A DNA stretch of 64,000 nucleotides from Onchidella celtica (lineage: Eukaryota > Mollusca > Gastropoda > Systellommatophora > Onchidiidae). The translations under genes were made by a program, and so were the position numbers. The stretch is taken from positions 46,252,652 to 46,316,651 of the forward strand of contig OZ007575.1 of assembly GCA_963931925.1 (NCBI GenBank), in the 5' to 3' direction. The notes beneath the pieces were generated by a model. It was given only the letters and a program-made list of their open reading frames with translations. It was not told the origin of the DNA and ran no database searches. Shown one piece after another: positions 1-11,900 of this stretch (its first letter is position 1; each line of letters opens with the position of its first letter).

Positions 1-2214
1 CAGTCTAAAACGGCGTAAATCATCATTTCAGTTAGCAAAATAATACGTTTTTAATGAAGGGATGCAACCCCTGAATAAGGAAGGGATTTTTAGGCACTCA
101 CATTTATCTCCCCTTAACAACTCATCCCTTTTCACACCTCATTTCCTCTTCTACCTTGGCGCCTACGGCAACAAAACAAGGCGGACGGGAACAGAACACA
201 ACCATGAATCAAGAAGACAAAAGTCATGAAGAAAGAAATAAGAACAAGAGAAAGCGTTACTCCGTGACCCTCGAGACCAGGAGATTCTCTCCCACTACAA
301 GATTTACGGGTTAGGCTTTGTCTGCAGGACACCAGCATCATCCTCCTGCCCCCCCCCCCCCCGCCACCAAATGACAAAATGAAGTATTATAGATTTTAAA
401 AACAATGTAAAACTGTGAACGAGAAGAAAATAGAGTCTGGTAAGCTAAGTTTATGTTCAAGAGAAATAATCCTTATTTAAATATTATTCTTAGCACTGAG
501 AAATAATTGGTTGCTGCCCTTACCTTACTGGTACAGTTCCGGTGTAGGAGGAAAAACACTTCCAAGAAAAACACTGAACACTGGGGGTGGGTGTATTTTC
601 CTTAGGAAGGAAAACAAACAAAAAAACACTCCCCCTTTGTCATTTCCCCAGGAAACTTTCACTGCACCCCGTTTAAGTTTGTGGTGAAGGGACGATTGCG
701 GAGGGTGTGCCTGCGTGTCGATTGGGTGTGGGGGAGGAGAGGAAGGGGAGGGGATGGTCCTCCGCGGGCACTTTAAACTAGAAAAGAGAGACTTCTTGTC
801 AGAAACGCGAATCAGTTCCAATTCCAAATTCCAAATTCCATTTTGATATTGTTTGTGTACGTTTATCAATTTTTGTGTACTTGTTTGTGTGTGTACCGGG
901 ATCGATGGTTTCAACATAACAGGATACATTCGGCCCACCCTTAAAAAACAAAATAATTGGGGTCAGACAGTGTGACAGGAACTATTTACTTACGTGTACT
1001 GACACACTGTAAGTGTGTTGATAGACGCTTTTCCATGTTGCAAAGATAAACTAGGTTTGATGTCAGTTATCATTAATGCCTGGGTTATGGCTTTACTGGG
1101 AAAGATCGGCTCATGGTTCTTGTTTTATTTGTTAATAAAATAAAACTTAATTTGAATCTCACCCTATTTGACTGAAGTCATTTCTGACGACAGATAAATG
1201 CGTGGTCTAAAAATCCTCTCCATCTCCCCGTTTGTCCTTGTATTTTGAAAGTGTCGAGTTAGGGGAATTTCAGTTGGTTTAAAGTACAAAATAAAATAAA
1301 GTTCATTAAGTCTTCACGACTAATTTAATGCACGCTGCATTGCAAATTTTTTTTTTAACCCTTCGAGTTGAAATATTGTACTATAATAATTATTCTGGGA
1401 ATTCTTGAGCAAATAAACTGCCTTTTAATTATTGCCACTTTGGTAGCTTGAGAGCCATCGATACCAGGCGCACATATGCGACTTAGTGGCATGCTGCTAT
1501 AAGTTTCATCTTTAGAAACGATAAGATGAGACACTCCCGTCTTCGAACCTCTAAAATAATCGTGCACACAGTTTGCGCGCTGGTCGGGTAGCGGGGCCCA
1601 TGGCACAGAGCATGAAAAGAATGCTTGATATAATGATAAATTAACTATGCGGATTTGTTACAGTGCTACTGGGAATAGAAAAAAAAAAGAAGAAAAAATA
1701 GCCAGAGTTTTCACACAGCGATTGAAGTTATAATTGCAAAATAACTGACGTCAATCAAGACCTACAGCGATAACTAAACAGTAAACAAAATTCAATACTT
1801 TCCCTATCTGGCTTTGCAAAATTCGGCACTGGTCATAACTTCCGTGCATTCGCCGCTAGGCGACGGTGCGAAATCTGTGCACGCTAAACGCACTAGCTGT
1901 CTCATCTTATTCTATCTAGTATCTTTGGTTTCATGTTCCCGTTGACTCTGAACTGAACCTAAACATCGCATGTGTGCGCATCTCCATTCATTCACCTAGA
2001 TTTTTTTTTTTTTTTAAACGGGACGCTGCTGCGACATGACAGCCACACGTGTGCGTCTACTCTTGTTTTTGCCGATGTGCCCGTCTGAGTTACAGTGTGA
2101 TACGAAAATGAGAGTGAGAAGGAAAGAGTAAGAAAAATCAAGATGATGTGAGTGGAGGAAAGAGAGGATATGGGAAGGGGAAGTGGTGAAAGGGTAAACG
2201 TGAGGAAGGATTGG
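1..2214. other. Non-genic stretch
   Basis: I see no supportable gene here. The reading frames are short, have no recognisable domains and run through low-complexity DNA. There is a poly-C tract near 350-361 and several A/T runs. Confidence 0.6.
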
Positions 2215-2434
2215 GGAAAGGAGTGTGGCCGGAGAAGAAAGAAATAAGAGTAAAAAGAAGAGATGGAAAAAAATGATAAACTTGGGATAGAGTGAAGGTG
2301 AGAAAATAACGATGTGTGGGGATGCGGAAGGGAGTGTGACCAGAGAAGAAAGAAATAAGAGTAAAAAGAAGAGATGGAGAGAAAAAATGATAAACTAAGG
2401 ATAGAGTGAAGATGAGAAAAGAACGATGTGTGGG
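2215..2434. repeat. Two-copy purine-rich tandem duplication (about 110 bp unit)
   Basis: Units at about 2215-2325 and 2326-2434 share the same order of purine-rich words: a GGAGTGTG start, an AGAAGAAAGAAATAAGAG block, then GATAGAGTGAA and AACGATGTGTGGG. They differ by a few substitutions and a short indel. The long minus-strand frames across it are low-complexity artefacts rich in Ser, Phe and Leu. Confidence 0.75.
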
Positions 2435-2914
2435 TAGGAAGCGGTGGTGGATGTGAAAGTGAATGAATACAGTAGGAACTGGGAATGACAGAAAGTAGTA
2501 TGCAGCGAGGAAAAACAACGGAATCGTTTCCTGCCTTCTCATTCATTGATGTAGTTGTGCCACCCGCCTCTTCCTCACATGTGCCAAGCCTCGCCCAGTG
2601 GCACGTCACGGGCAGTCCGGTGACAATCAATACCAACTCACGCATTTTGTACCTGAACTCTTCGGCTCAACAACAACTCAGCTGGAGACAAGAGTTACGT
2701 CCGGCCCCGAAACTGTCGTGACATGACACTGAAAGTTGCCTGAGACAGTCTATAGCGGTATCCCAGGTAAACAAGAATGGCGAATTGTTAATTATTTGTT
2801 GACGTGTTTTTAAGAGCTGCGAAATTAATTAATGAAAGAGATGTTTTAATAATGCTAATATCAAGTCATACATTTTTCTTCGCAGCTAAGCAACTGATGT
2901 TATTAACTTATTTA

Positions 2915-3060
2915 TCAAAATTTATTTATATTTATTTATTTATTTATTATTTATTTATTTATTTATTTATTTATTCATACATTTATTTTTGTATTTCTTT
3001 CTTTCTTCCTTCCTTTCTTTATTCATTCGTTCATTCTTTCGTTTATTTTTTACTTATTCA
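2915..3060. repeat. ATTT/TTTC simple repeat
   Basis: Near-continuous ATTT tetranucleotides run into TTTC/TTCC and ATTC words. This produces a spurious Phe/Tyr/Ile-rich frame on the plus strand. Confidence 0.85.
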
Positions 3061-3231
3061 CTATAATATTCAGTAGATACTGATGTTAATTGTATTATTG
3101 CATGTCATAAAACCAATTGTAGAATACTATGTTACACTGTTGTCTTATTAAGTAATGTTATCACTGCTATTGTAGTTGTAGCTGAGTCCTTACCACTGTC
3201 ATTAACAACTAAAGATCGCCATTTTCTAACA

Positions 3232-3634
3232 TTTGTGAGTGTGCATGAGAAAACCCGGCATAAGTCGGCAACATGACATTTTGAGTTCTGTACACATAAT
3301 AAAAGACAAGACATTTCTGATAAATTGAAGTCAGTGACCCCCCTAAAACAAGATTTTGAGAAAACGGCATTTAATCCTAAAAGTGGCAATAGCTAATTGA
3401 CCCATTAATATTGGAGTGATTGCTGTTAGGAGACCGTAGTCTAATAACTAAGCCATTATAGAGATCATAGTGAGTAGTGTTCACTGCTCGTCTACAGTTT
3501 ACCCTGTAACCGGTCCCCTAAACAACAGCCAAGTTGGAAGTTTGTGTCGGACCCATATTTTCACTTCAAAGCCGTTTTTCTCAAAATCAACCCTGTCGAC
3601 ATATTGTGGGTTTTCTCATGCACACTCACATAAT
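3232..3634. mobile_element. MITE, family 1, copy 1 (long terminal inverted repeats)
   Basis: The ends are inverted copies of one another: TGTGAGTGTGCATGAGAAAA on the left and its complement on the right, running into ACAATA-type sequence. The interior matches, in reverse orientation, the element at about 33008-33554, including the segment around GGGGGGTCACTGACTTCAA. No transposase is encoded. The superfamily is not clear because the target duplication is hidden in AT-rich flanks. Confidence 0.75.
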
Positions 3635-4634
3635 AAATTGTCTACAATTACCGACTGACCAGGACTGCAATATGAAATAATGTAAGTTTATTCAATCTGC
3701 AGGCAGCGATGTCTTTTTTTTTTAATTATATTATATAATACAAACTAGTTTTGTCCTTATAAATATCTAATATTGAAAAAAAAAAAAACAGGATTTACGT
3801 AGCTCGGACTCTGTTCTACCCTTTAAGTGGTAGCAAATGCATGGTTACGTTTAATCTTTTTATTGGTTTACTTTGATTATAAATGTATTTTATAAAGAGT
3901 TTTGAAAGAAGCTATGAATTTCTTTACCTTTCTTTTTTCTTCTTCCATTCTTTATCTTCTTTGTCTTTCTTTCTTTGTCTTTCTTTCTTTGGTGTTTCTT
4001 TCTTTCCCTCTGTCTTTGATTGCTTCTTTCTTTCTTTACTGTCTCTCTTTTTTCTGTCTATTTTTGTTTTTTGTCTATTTTTCTTTCTGTGTTTGATTCA
4101 TTTTTTTACTTTTTTTTTTTTTTCTGGCTCATAATTGTTATTCAACGTTTGAAGCGTTACTGACAATGCAAATTGCTTGATATTAAAATATGAGAGGCCA
4201 AGAACACTGGTGGTGTATCCTCGCTATTGTCACACACGAACCGCTTTTGAACATGATACGACATACTGAATTGTTAAACTGGCTGACAACTTGATACTTC
4301 CATAATCGTTATGGGATTGGCCAGTTCAGTGGGTACGATTCAAGGTAAGCAACAAACGAGGGGTATTGCGCGTGACCATCCTCGAGGTACACACTGTGGG
4401 GAGGGGAAGTGGGCGGTATCCTAGCATATGAAAAGCATGGGGGAAGGGAAGTTTCTACGGAACGTATTACGCTTTTCAATTATAGTAAAGAATTAAAAAT
4501 GTTGGTTTCATATATTTTTATTTTTTTTTTCAGACCAAAAAGATGAACAGTTACGAAAAATATCGAATAAAGTGCTGTGTACCTAATGAAACGGTCAATA
4601 AAAAAGTCCATGCAAAATATCATTTAAAGTTGGC
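3635..4634. repeat. Non-genic, with CTTT-type microsatellite
   Basis: A pyrimidine-rich CTTT/TTTC tract occupies about 3925-4125. The rest is AT-rich spacer with no recognised element. Overlapping Phe-rich frames are repeat artefacts. Confidence 0.7.
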
Positions 4635-4924
4635 TGCTGTCATAAGTACGTACGCACTCCAGGCGCTAGGGGCGCGTACGTATACGCACCTATCCCTTAC
4701 CCCGTCCTTATTTTCAACCCCAAATCTTATCGAATCCCTAACCCTGCCCCCATTTCAACCAAAAAACAGGAGGAAAACAGAAAGAAAATCTGAAAGAACA
4801 AATAATTAAGGCTGTTGTTAGGAATATTTCGGGAGGAGCTCTCTAGCTCTGGAGTCACAAAAAGCTCTAAAATACGTACCCCCAGCCCAAAAAAAACGTG
4901 GGGGACCTACGTACTTGTAACAAC
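4635..4924. mobile_element. MITE, family 2, copy 1
   Basis: This is about 290 bp and matches 55533-55830 in the same orientation. Shared blocks are CTTATCGAAT, CTAACCCTGCCCC, AACCAAAAAACAGG, TTTCGGGAGG and CTCTCTAGCT. The ends are inverted and related to TTGTTACTTGTAGGTACG. There is no coding capacity, and the superfamily is unknown. Confidence 0.7.
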
Positions 4925-5270
4925 ATTCTTTAATGTTTTAAAACACCGGACTTTACTTTGCACATTGACCATTCTAGGGGTCGTCTGTTTGTGCAAAGGA
5001 GAGGGAGGGGTGGAGCAAGTGTACGAAAAACATACATGGAAAGAGGGGGGGGGGGTTAAAATGACCAAAATGAGCGTGCATACTTAGAGAGTGGCCCACT
5101 TGTGCGGTAAATCTTGTACCAGTGAAGAACAATTCTTTATGGTCTTGTAAATATGTCTTCTCCGGTCTTCATGTGTGTAAGTACTTTGGTTATAAAATAG
5201 AACCGTTCCTTTCTCTCAGTGTTAATGAAATCTTTAATAAAACATCTCCTTGAGTCCTAGGATTGTGCTA

Positions 5271-5325
5271 ATCTATAAGTTAACAGAACAAGCTTTATCT
5301 ATACAGCCATAATGGTTTTTGTTTA
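5271..5325 (+). repeat. 55-bp direct repeat, left copy flanking a SINE
   Basis: The segment starting TAATCTATAAGTTAACAG and ending CAGCCATAATGG recurs at 5671-5725 with about five mismatches. The two copies bracket the tRNA-derived SINE at 5328-5672. This is far longer than an ordinary LINE-made target duplication. Confidence 0.7.
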
Positions 5326-5327
5326 TG

Positions 5328-5672
5328 TTTTTTTTTTCAAATTGTTCAAGTCTTTATTTTAAGAGGTTTCGCTGCCCTTGGCATTTACATCTCAATTTTC
5401 CTGTTTTTATTTTTCTTGTTGTGGTGGGGATTAGTTTGCTCGGCCTGCTCTTCTCGATTTCTAACTGCCGAGGTATCTTTAACGTGCACACGGGTCATCC
5501 GAATTTTTCGTCCTTATCCGAGAAGTCTATGTGCTCGGTCCTATCTACACTAGGATCAGGAAGAAAAATGTTTCCCCCCAAAAAAAATTCCAACATGCCT
5601 GCAACGAACGGGGATCGAACCTGGTACCTCCGGCATGAGAGGCAAGCACCTTGCCTCTAGACCACCGTGTTA
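5328..5672 (-). mobile_element. tRNA-derived SINE
   Basis: Read on the minus strand, the element starts with a tRNA-like head. It has an A box related to TGGTCTAGAGG and a perfect B box, GGTTCGATCCC, about 35 nt later (plus-strand region 5590-5672). A body follows with the word GTGCACGTTAAAGATACC, and the tail is an A-rich run at 5328-5340 (T run on the plus strand). The head is too degenerate at the 3' side to be a functional tRNA. Transcription would be by RNA polymerase III from the internal boxes, with mobilisation by a LINE. Confidence 0.7.
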
Positions 5673-5725
5673 ATCTATAGGTTAACGGAGCAAGCTTTAT
5701 CTACACAGCCATAATAGGTTTTTTT
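5671..5725 (+). repeat. 55-bp direct repeat, right copy flanking a SINE
   Basis: Partner of 5271-5325. It begins TAATCTATAGGTTAACGG and ends CAGCCATAATAGG, directly after the SINE head. Confidence 0.7.
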
Positions 5726-5949
5726 TCGGCAACTGGCTAAAATTAATGTTAGTAACAAAAATCCTTCTCTGAGTATTTTGGCTACGTGGTTCAAATAAAA
5801 ACGCCAAAAAAAAAAAAAAATTATGGCCAAGACAAGTTGTTGTGGCCAGTCAGGAAAACTTAACCCTAATCTCAAAGGCAGTGGTACCACTGAGTTAGAT
5901 CCGTCTCTGTTTTAAGTGTGAGACGTGAACTGGAGACTTAAATGAGGCC

Positions 5950-6192
5950 TCACGCACTACTAGCGACGCTGCAACGAGTCTGTCTCACTAGTTCGGGGGC
6001 CCAAAACTTGTCTTTGAACTTGCTGGGGGGAAAAGAGAGACCGCGACCACTGAGTCTGAACTGACATAAGACTGATATGTCACAGTGTTCTATCAGCCTT
6101 AGCAACCATTTCTTCGTTCTTTTTCGAGTTCTTTTTTCTTCCATTGCAATTACGCATAGAGCTAGCACTTCATCTAAAACTTCGTCGGCCAT
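5950..6192 (-). pseudogene. Possible PIF/Harbinger transposase N-terminal fragment
   Basis: An 80-residue frame opens with ATG. After a short acidic/hydrophobic start (MADEVLDEVLALC) it has a basic patch, KRTRKRTKKWLL. This resembles the R/K-rich stretch followed by W-x-x-P-W-L-L-type sequence near the N-terminus of Harbinger transposases. No DDE domain follows. It reads away from the THAP-type exon at 6678. The call rests on a weak local resemblance only; chance is a real alternative. Confidence 0.22.
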
Positions 6193-6290
6193 TTTTCACG
6201 AACACACCTACCCCCTACCAGAATCTCCATGTCACAGACTAATAAATTAACCAGACTGGAAACACGAGCTTCGGGCTGTGTCGTTTTTTA

Positions 6291-6347
6291 CGGAATTTCC
6301 CGAGCGGCGGCCGTATAACCAATATGGCCGCCGCTCGGGAAATTCCG
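6291..6347. repeat. Strong GC-rich inverted repeat (26-nt arms, 5-nt spacer)
   Basis: The left arm CGGAATTTCCCGAGCGGCGG (continuing CCGTAT) pairs with the right arm with a single mismatch, across the spacer AACCA. The arms are CpG-rich in an otherwise AT-rich region. It lies between the divergent frames at 5950-6192 and 6678-6884. It could be a foldback element or a cruciform in a bidirectional promoter; the sequence alone does not decide. Confidence 0.85.
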
Positions 6348-6570
6348 ATTCTAGTTCTATCTGCTGTAGAAATTTCTTTTTATTTGTCAAGATTGGTTGT
6401 ACATGTATTAATTTCTTGGTGCGGAACCAAACTTCCGCGTTCAGTAGCCGCGTCAAAATGGTGTCATTCAAAATTGTAGCTATGCTGAAGCGTCTATCGT
6501 TACCGTAAACCTAATATGGTGGATGGTTCATGACCTTTCGTTGTTTTGTGACGTCAATAAACAGTAGGTA

Positions 6571-7005
6571 AAATGCGTATGGCGTCACAGAATGTTTTTA
6601 TTTTGTACTTCCGCCAAACAAGATGCCCGGTGGATCAGCTGATGAGTGTAACTTCGAGATGTGTCCAAGCGGTTAAAATGCCTTCTGGTTGCATTGCAGT
6701 TGACTGTTATGACAGGGGTGGAAAGGATGGATCCAAGCTGGTCAGATTCCCTACCATCCGTGTAAACAAGGGAAAGCAAGTGAAAGAATTGACCGAACGT
6801 CTCCTATGTGCGTATACACACGTGTCATTGTTTACAGTAGTGAACTTCTTTAAAAATCGCCGCCGATTGGTTCGCGACGCCTGAAGTGCTCACGGTGCAA
6901 ATCAGCTAACGAATCAAAATCAATGCCACCATCGGCATGGTGAAGAGTGGGTCCGGACAGACAAGATGGTGGATATGCGCATTCTACCTATTGCGCAAAA
7001 CAACA
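6571..7005 (+). repeat. Dispersed segment carrying a THAP-type exon, copy 1
   Basis: The DNA from AAATGCGTATGGCGTCACAG to the GACAAGATGGTGGATATGCG region at about 6961-6992 matches 57858-58206. The match includes non-coding sequence upstream of the ATG (CTTCCGCCAAACAAGATG, GGATCAGCTGATGAGTG). Compared with the other copy it has about 75 extra bases between the CGACGCCT and GTGGGTCCGG words. Confidence 0.8.
6678..6884 (+). pseudogene. THAP-type zinc-finger exon, copy 1 (partial)
   Basis: The ATG at 6678 starts MPSGCIAVDCYDRG. This has the M-P-x-x-C-x-A-x-x-C spacing that opens THAP DNA-binding domains, followed by KDGSKLVRFPTIR, where THAP proteins have a conserved FP. The rest of the domain (the conserved W, C-x2-H and AVPTIF-like box) is absent, so this is at most a first exon or a broken copy. 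THAP domains bind DNA through a C2CH zinc module and occur in host factors and in P-element-like and Kolobok transposases. An upstream in-frame extension to 6573 exists, but only the ATG at 6678 is conserved in the other copy. Confidence 0.5.
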
Positions 7006-7914
7006 CAGGGTCGACAGACAGAACGCCATGTGGCAATCGCAAGGGACAAACGTGAGGGATAGACTCAGAGGACCCTACGTTGAAATGGGGCATAAAACTT
7101 TTCCCCCGTGAAGCAAGACTCCATCTGGGTACATGACACAAATAGTCTTTTTCTTTTTTCTTTTCTTTTTACTGCAATCCTCCATTCTGTCAGACTCTGT
7201 AAACAATCAGTTGACACGTGTGAGCCACGCAAGACTCAGCATTAACATTCATTACCTTGTCTCGCTCGCCTCGTTTAGTCAATAATGTTGCGGCTCCCAT
7301 GTAATGAAATTTTGTTGTTTTTTGCCATTATTACTAGCTGTTTGTTCTGGTTCCGCTGAATCTACACCGTTTTCGTTATCGGCAGACACAGAGAGAACAT
7401 TAGGGCTGACAACCTGATGTCATTGATCACCGATCCCAACTGACAGTTCTCACAGTATCGACGCTTTTGAGTTTATCAGAGATCAGAAAGAATGTTTAAA
7501 CTTCACCAGATGATCAGACAATTTGGAGGCGCAAAACATTGACGATATCCGCTTTTATATCTCAGACTTTCAAGCGCTGGGTTGAAAAACCGATTTACTT
7601 TCTCGTTTTACAGCAAAAATCCCATTAAAAAAAATAAAAACAAAGTGGAGAGAAACTTTTGTTTGTGACGTCTTGTGAAACATAATTATATCGATCTTTT
7701 TGTTCCATTTACTGAAATCCATGAGTATAATTATATAATCGGATGAAATATTGTTTTTCCTATAATCTGTTTTTCTGTTCATTAAAGTATAACTCGTAAG
7801 CGTAGCATCTAAGAGTGTAAAATGTTAGGATCAAGGCTAGTGACATGATATCATACATATGGAATGTGCATTAAATGCATGACTCAATACCGATCAATCA
7901 TAAATATGTGAAAT
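7006..7914. other. Non-genic stretch
   Basis: AT-rich spacer. No domain-bearing frame, RNA gene or element boundary was recognised. Confidence 0.55.
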
Positions 7915-7920
7915 TCCATC

Positions 7921-8169
7921 TAATAAATATATGAATATCCACATAATGAATTTCTGAATGTCCATGTACATGAATGTTCATCTGGCAAATTTCTGAATGT
8001 CCACCCGACAAATATCTGAATTTTCCCCTGATAGATATCTGGGTGTCCATATAAGACATATCTGAATATTCTTTTCATGAGTATTTGAATGTCCATGTGA
8101 TAAATTTCTGAATTTCTTCCAACAAATATCTGAATGTCCATCTAACAAAGATCTGAAAGTCTATCTAAC
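7921..8169. repeat. Degenerate tandem array, about 23-bp unit
   Basis: Roughly ten or eleven units resemble AAATATCTGAATGTCCATST, with variants such as AATTTCTGAATGTCCACC. The minus-strand frame with repeated MDIQI words is a by-product of this array. Confidence 0.8.
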
Positions 8170-8474
8170 CTTTCGGTAAAGACCGACATCTTGATGCCCT
8201 TATATCCTTCCAGTATTGATTTATTTTTTCTTGACGCCACAGGGATTTCTCTTCCTCCCGTTTCACAAAAATCTTTTTTGATTATTATCTGGAGAAAAAG
8301 ATCTGAGTTGATAATGTTACAAATTTGTTTCAAAATATTTCTGTCGTCTCCTGGCATCACATATTTCAGCCATAGTCGCAGACAGTAATATCACATTCAA
8401 GAGTGAGCCCGTTGTAAATAATTTACTCCCTGGTAGGCGAGAACGATATTTTGAAAAAAAAAAAAGGAGGAAAG

Positions 8475-8935
8475 GAAAAAATGTAATGCAATATATATAT
8501 TATTATGTAATAATGTAATAATTAACTTATATAGCGCTCAAATCCACACAAAAAACGATGTGCTCTAAGGCGCTGAACTAAAATTAAAAACAGGATTAAC
8601 ATAAAATCAATTCACCATGCTTCCACTCACACACATTACCAAACACTTGATCTACTCTCATCCTCAAACTTGTGAGACCAAAAACGGACGTCATTCAGTT
8701 TCAATGAAAGCACTCCTAAACAATTCAGTTTTGAGGCTTTTCTTAAATGTTTTCACTTTTCCTGGTGTCAACGCTGATGTTGTTCCACAATTTAGGTCCA
8801 CCACTAGAAAAAGACTTTTCACCAAGCGACAATCTGACTGTGGGTGTGGCAAAAAGTTCGCTTCTACTGATCTTAAAGTGCGTGATGGCTGGTAGGATTC
8901 CACCTTACCTCACACAATTTGCGCACCTCCGATTT
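8475..8935 (-). mobile_element. 5'-truncated LINE, 3' end of ORF2 and tail
   Basis: The minus-strand translation shows KSFSSGGPKLWNNIS and, after a frame break, VKTFKKSLKTELF. This is the C-terminal pattern (SFS-x-GP-x-LWN ... FK-x-LKT-x-LF) common in non-LTR retrotransposon ORF2 proteins. It is followed by a 3' region with GAGCGCTATATAAG and an ATTATTAC-type tail at 8480-8535. The reverse transcriptase is missing, so this is a dead 3' fragment. Assignment to a clade is not possible from this piece. Confidence 0.6.
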
Positions 8936-11900
8936 TTTTAAAGTACTTTTAGGCAAAATGGCGATCAGGCGTTGCATGACGGTCCACATTTGAAGTTTCG
9001 ATGACGTAAGTGAAACTACCAGTGGTTAGACACGTTACTTGCTGTTCACTTGTCGCCGCACATTTTGGTAGTTGATCTTTCAGCGAGGACATACACGTTT
9101 ATCAGCAACACTAAAGCGAAAGCGATACTTCACCCATAGTTAGAACCCTTATCTTCTTTTCGAAAATTATACACGTATATTGGAAAAAAAAAAAGCTTTG
9201 CGCTATATTAGATATCGTTTTCCAGAGAAAGTATTTCCATGTCTCGTTTGTCAACTCTCTTCCTTTTGTTACAGAAACTGATTGCTTCGTTTTTCTGGGC
9301 AAAGAGAAAATGCTTTGTTTTCTTCCCTGTTGGGTAAAACTCAGTTTACAAAAAGTAGAATCTGATTGTTTTCAGTTTTGTATGAAACTGTTGCCGGAAA
9401 CCTAAGTTTCTGCACACAAAAGAAACCATTTTCCTTCAAGAGCCCTCCCGTTTTAGCCTCCTATTTTGCAGAATCATTGGATAATTCATACATTGGACGA
9501 ATCATATTATCTAAAGTGTATCGATTTCGTCATCCAGACTTTAATTCTCAGTGTTGGTGTTTAATATTTGCACATTTATTTCGTATCTAGTCAGCTCTTA
9601 GAGATCGAGAATGATCCACAATTAGTTTTGTAAATACGGCATGGGGCGATTTTCTGAACCTCTTTATGTGCGCTGAAATGAGGTGGAAACATTTCAAACG
9701 CTATAATTGCTGACAGAAAACCTGAACTTGCTAGTATTCAACATTTTAGCACACAGTCGGACGAGTTTTAGTGTCCACACACTAAACTAGGATAATATGG
9801 TCCTGGAATTAATGGTGGACTGTAGCAGTGGTTCTTAACCAAGGGGAGGGGGGGGGGGAATTGTCCCAGGGGAGATGTTTGGGCATCGGGAAAGAAAAAA
9901 CTAAGACCAATAATAATGCTGACAACAAATTTATAGAAGTACAGGGTGGCTTATACCTTTCGCATTTCAGTCTATACATAATATTAATGATTCACCTTGA
10001 TCTACGTTATCCACTGAGCCGATTTATCCCATCAGTGCTGCAAAGTCTGTCTTTCATCGACTCCGCCAAATGACGTCACAAAATCTGCCAGCGGAAGTTA
10101 GGAATACAAAGGGAGAGAGAGATAGAAAGATAGATTCTCATCCGCCCGCTAGGAGGAATTACAGCCGTGAGACATAAATCTGGAATAAAAGATTAAAAGC
10201 CAACGGATTATAACATGCGCAAGCAGACAGTTAGTAAGACGAAAAACATTCTTACTAACCTGTGAAATGTGTTAAGCAAGGCACGCAACTTGGGCGTAGT
10301 TAGGCAATGTAAGGTTTTTTATCCTACGGGGTGGGGGTTGGGGGGGGGGGGGATCTGGGAATGGTCTCATGTGCACAAATCGTGCCGTGGTAAAGTCCCT
10401 TGAGCCGCACGACAAGCGAAAATACCCGTTGTTGTTTTTTTTCTCATTCTCGGTAGAATACAGGTAGTTCTGCTGCATCTGAATCGTTTTCAAAGTCTTT
10501 CCAGATGCAGAAAGCCTGTGTTATAAATTTGCCTCATTCCCAATAGTAATCTGATACATTTTAAAGTATTAACATCAAACGAAATAACAGTTTTCATATT
10601 CCCCTCCCCGCCCCGCCCCATCCCACCTCACCATTACAAGAACAATGTACCTTGCCATTTCTAATCAATGAATTCCATTCATTTTTAATGGGGATTTTGT
10701 GTCCCCGTCCGGCAATATGAGACGATAGCAGAGACAAGACCTGAGTCTCCGTCAGCTTGGTGACGATTGGGAACCTTCAGTATAGGCTTACTTAGAAAAC
10801 GGATCTGAACCCAGTGCCTAGCAAGATTCGAATTTGGGACCAATCCCACCCACAGAATATAAATACTACTAGAAGCGACACAAGGCAGGAATATGTCATC
10901 AATTTTGACTACCCTGCGCCATTTTGGAAGGGATCAATTGTTCGAAACTATGCAACAATGTTTAATGTAACATCAGAGAGTATGTGTGTAAAGAGAGATC
11001 TCGCTTCCGCCAAACTGCACAACTGCGTCACGGCGGTAATAAGAATTGAAAGAGACCGTCTTCACCAAAGACAGTGTGCGTATCTGTTTACAGCGATTTG
11101 TTCATATTTTGGGGTTGACTGAAACTATTCAGAGCCGTTTGTAAGGTTTCGTTCCATGTGGAAATGTACAAACGGGTATTGTTTACCGCCGATCAAGACA
11201 AGTTAAGTTGCATATCATCCAAAATGACAGTGTGCATGCTTCCCGTAGACACGAAAAGTGGGCTTATTTCGCTCCTGCTAGTTCCATATTCTGTGCCACC
11301 AACCGTGCCATTATTAAGTCCTACTGCACAAGACAGGATTTTACGACATTTGGTGATAAGCTATAAGAACGTTACAGCCTACTGATCCCACAACATTTGT
11401 AATTTTTTTTTTATTTGACCAAGAATATTTTAATGTGTAGTGAAGCTGCATGGATTATCTCTGAAACCGGGAATTAGCTGCAAGGTCTATCACGGCTTTG
11501 AAGATTATTTTGTGGGCCCTTTATCATGGTACCACAGATACGCGAAAGACCTATCGTAAGTGAGAGAAAAAAAAATCTGTTATACTTGAAATATATTCCG
11601 TATTTGAAACACGTTTATAGTTATATAAACATTTCATGTATTGTACTTCCCGGTATCGATAGAAAAGAGTGAGATTCCTTCAAGGAGTTCGTGGAACATT
11701 TGGCAAAAAAAACAAAATAAAAAAATAAACAAAAAAAGTTATCTTAAATTCAAATATGCGAATCCACTTGGGCGGTTTCATGATAGAGCCAGTCATTTAT
11801 GAGTTATTTCAGATAAAAATGGCTCGTCGCTCTAATGTCTTTATAGCTTCCCTGCAGACACGCATAACCTGTTCCATTCTAAAACATTCTGATCTTTCAG

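Noticed and set aside
1992-2645. 217-residue minus-strand frame with internal repeats
   Set aside because: Translation of a tandemly duplicated purine-rich tract; no domain.
4726-4750. Telomere-like CCCTAACCCT words (also near 55630)
   Set aside because: Only one or two units, and they recur at the same place inside both copies of MITE family 2. They are part of the element, not an interstitial telomere array.
7921-8169. CRISPR-like array of short repeats
   Set aside because: Units are adjacent and degenerate with no unique spacers; the DNA is eukaryotic. A minisatellite explains it.
9828-9900. CAGTGGTTCTTAACCAAGGG, resembling a hAT end
   Set aside because: I found no matching inverted end or 8-bp duplication within 1 kb, so no element boundary can be drawn.
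10814-11385. Consecutive 102- and 75-residue plus-strand frames as a possible gene
   Set aside because: No recognisable domain, no splice logic linking them, composition like the surrounding spacer.
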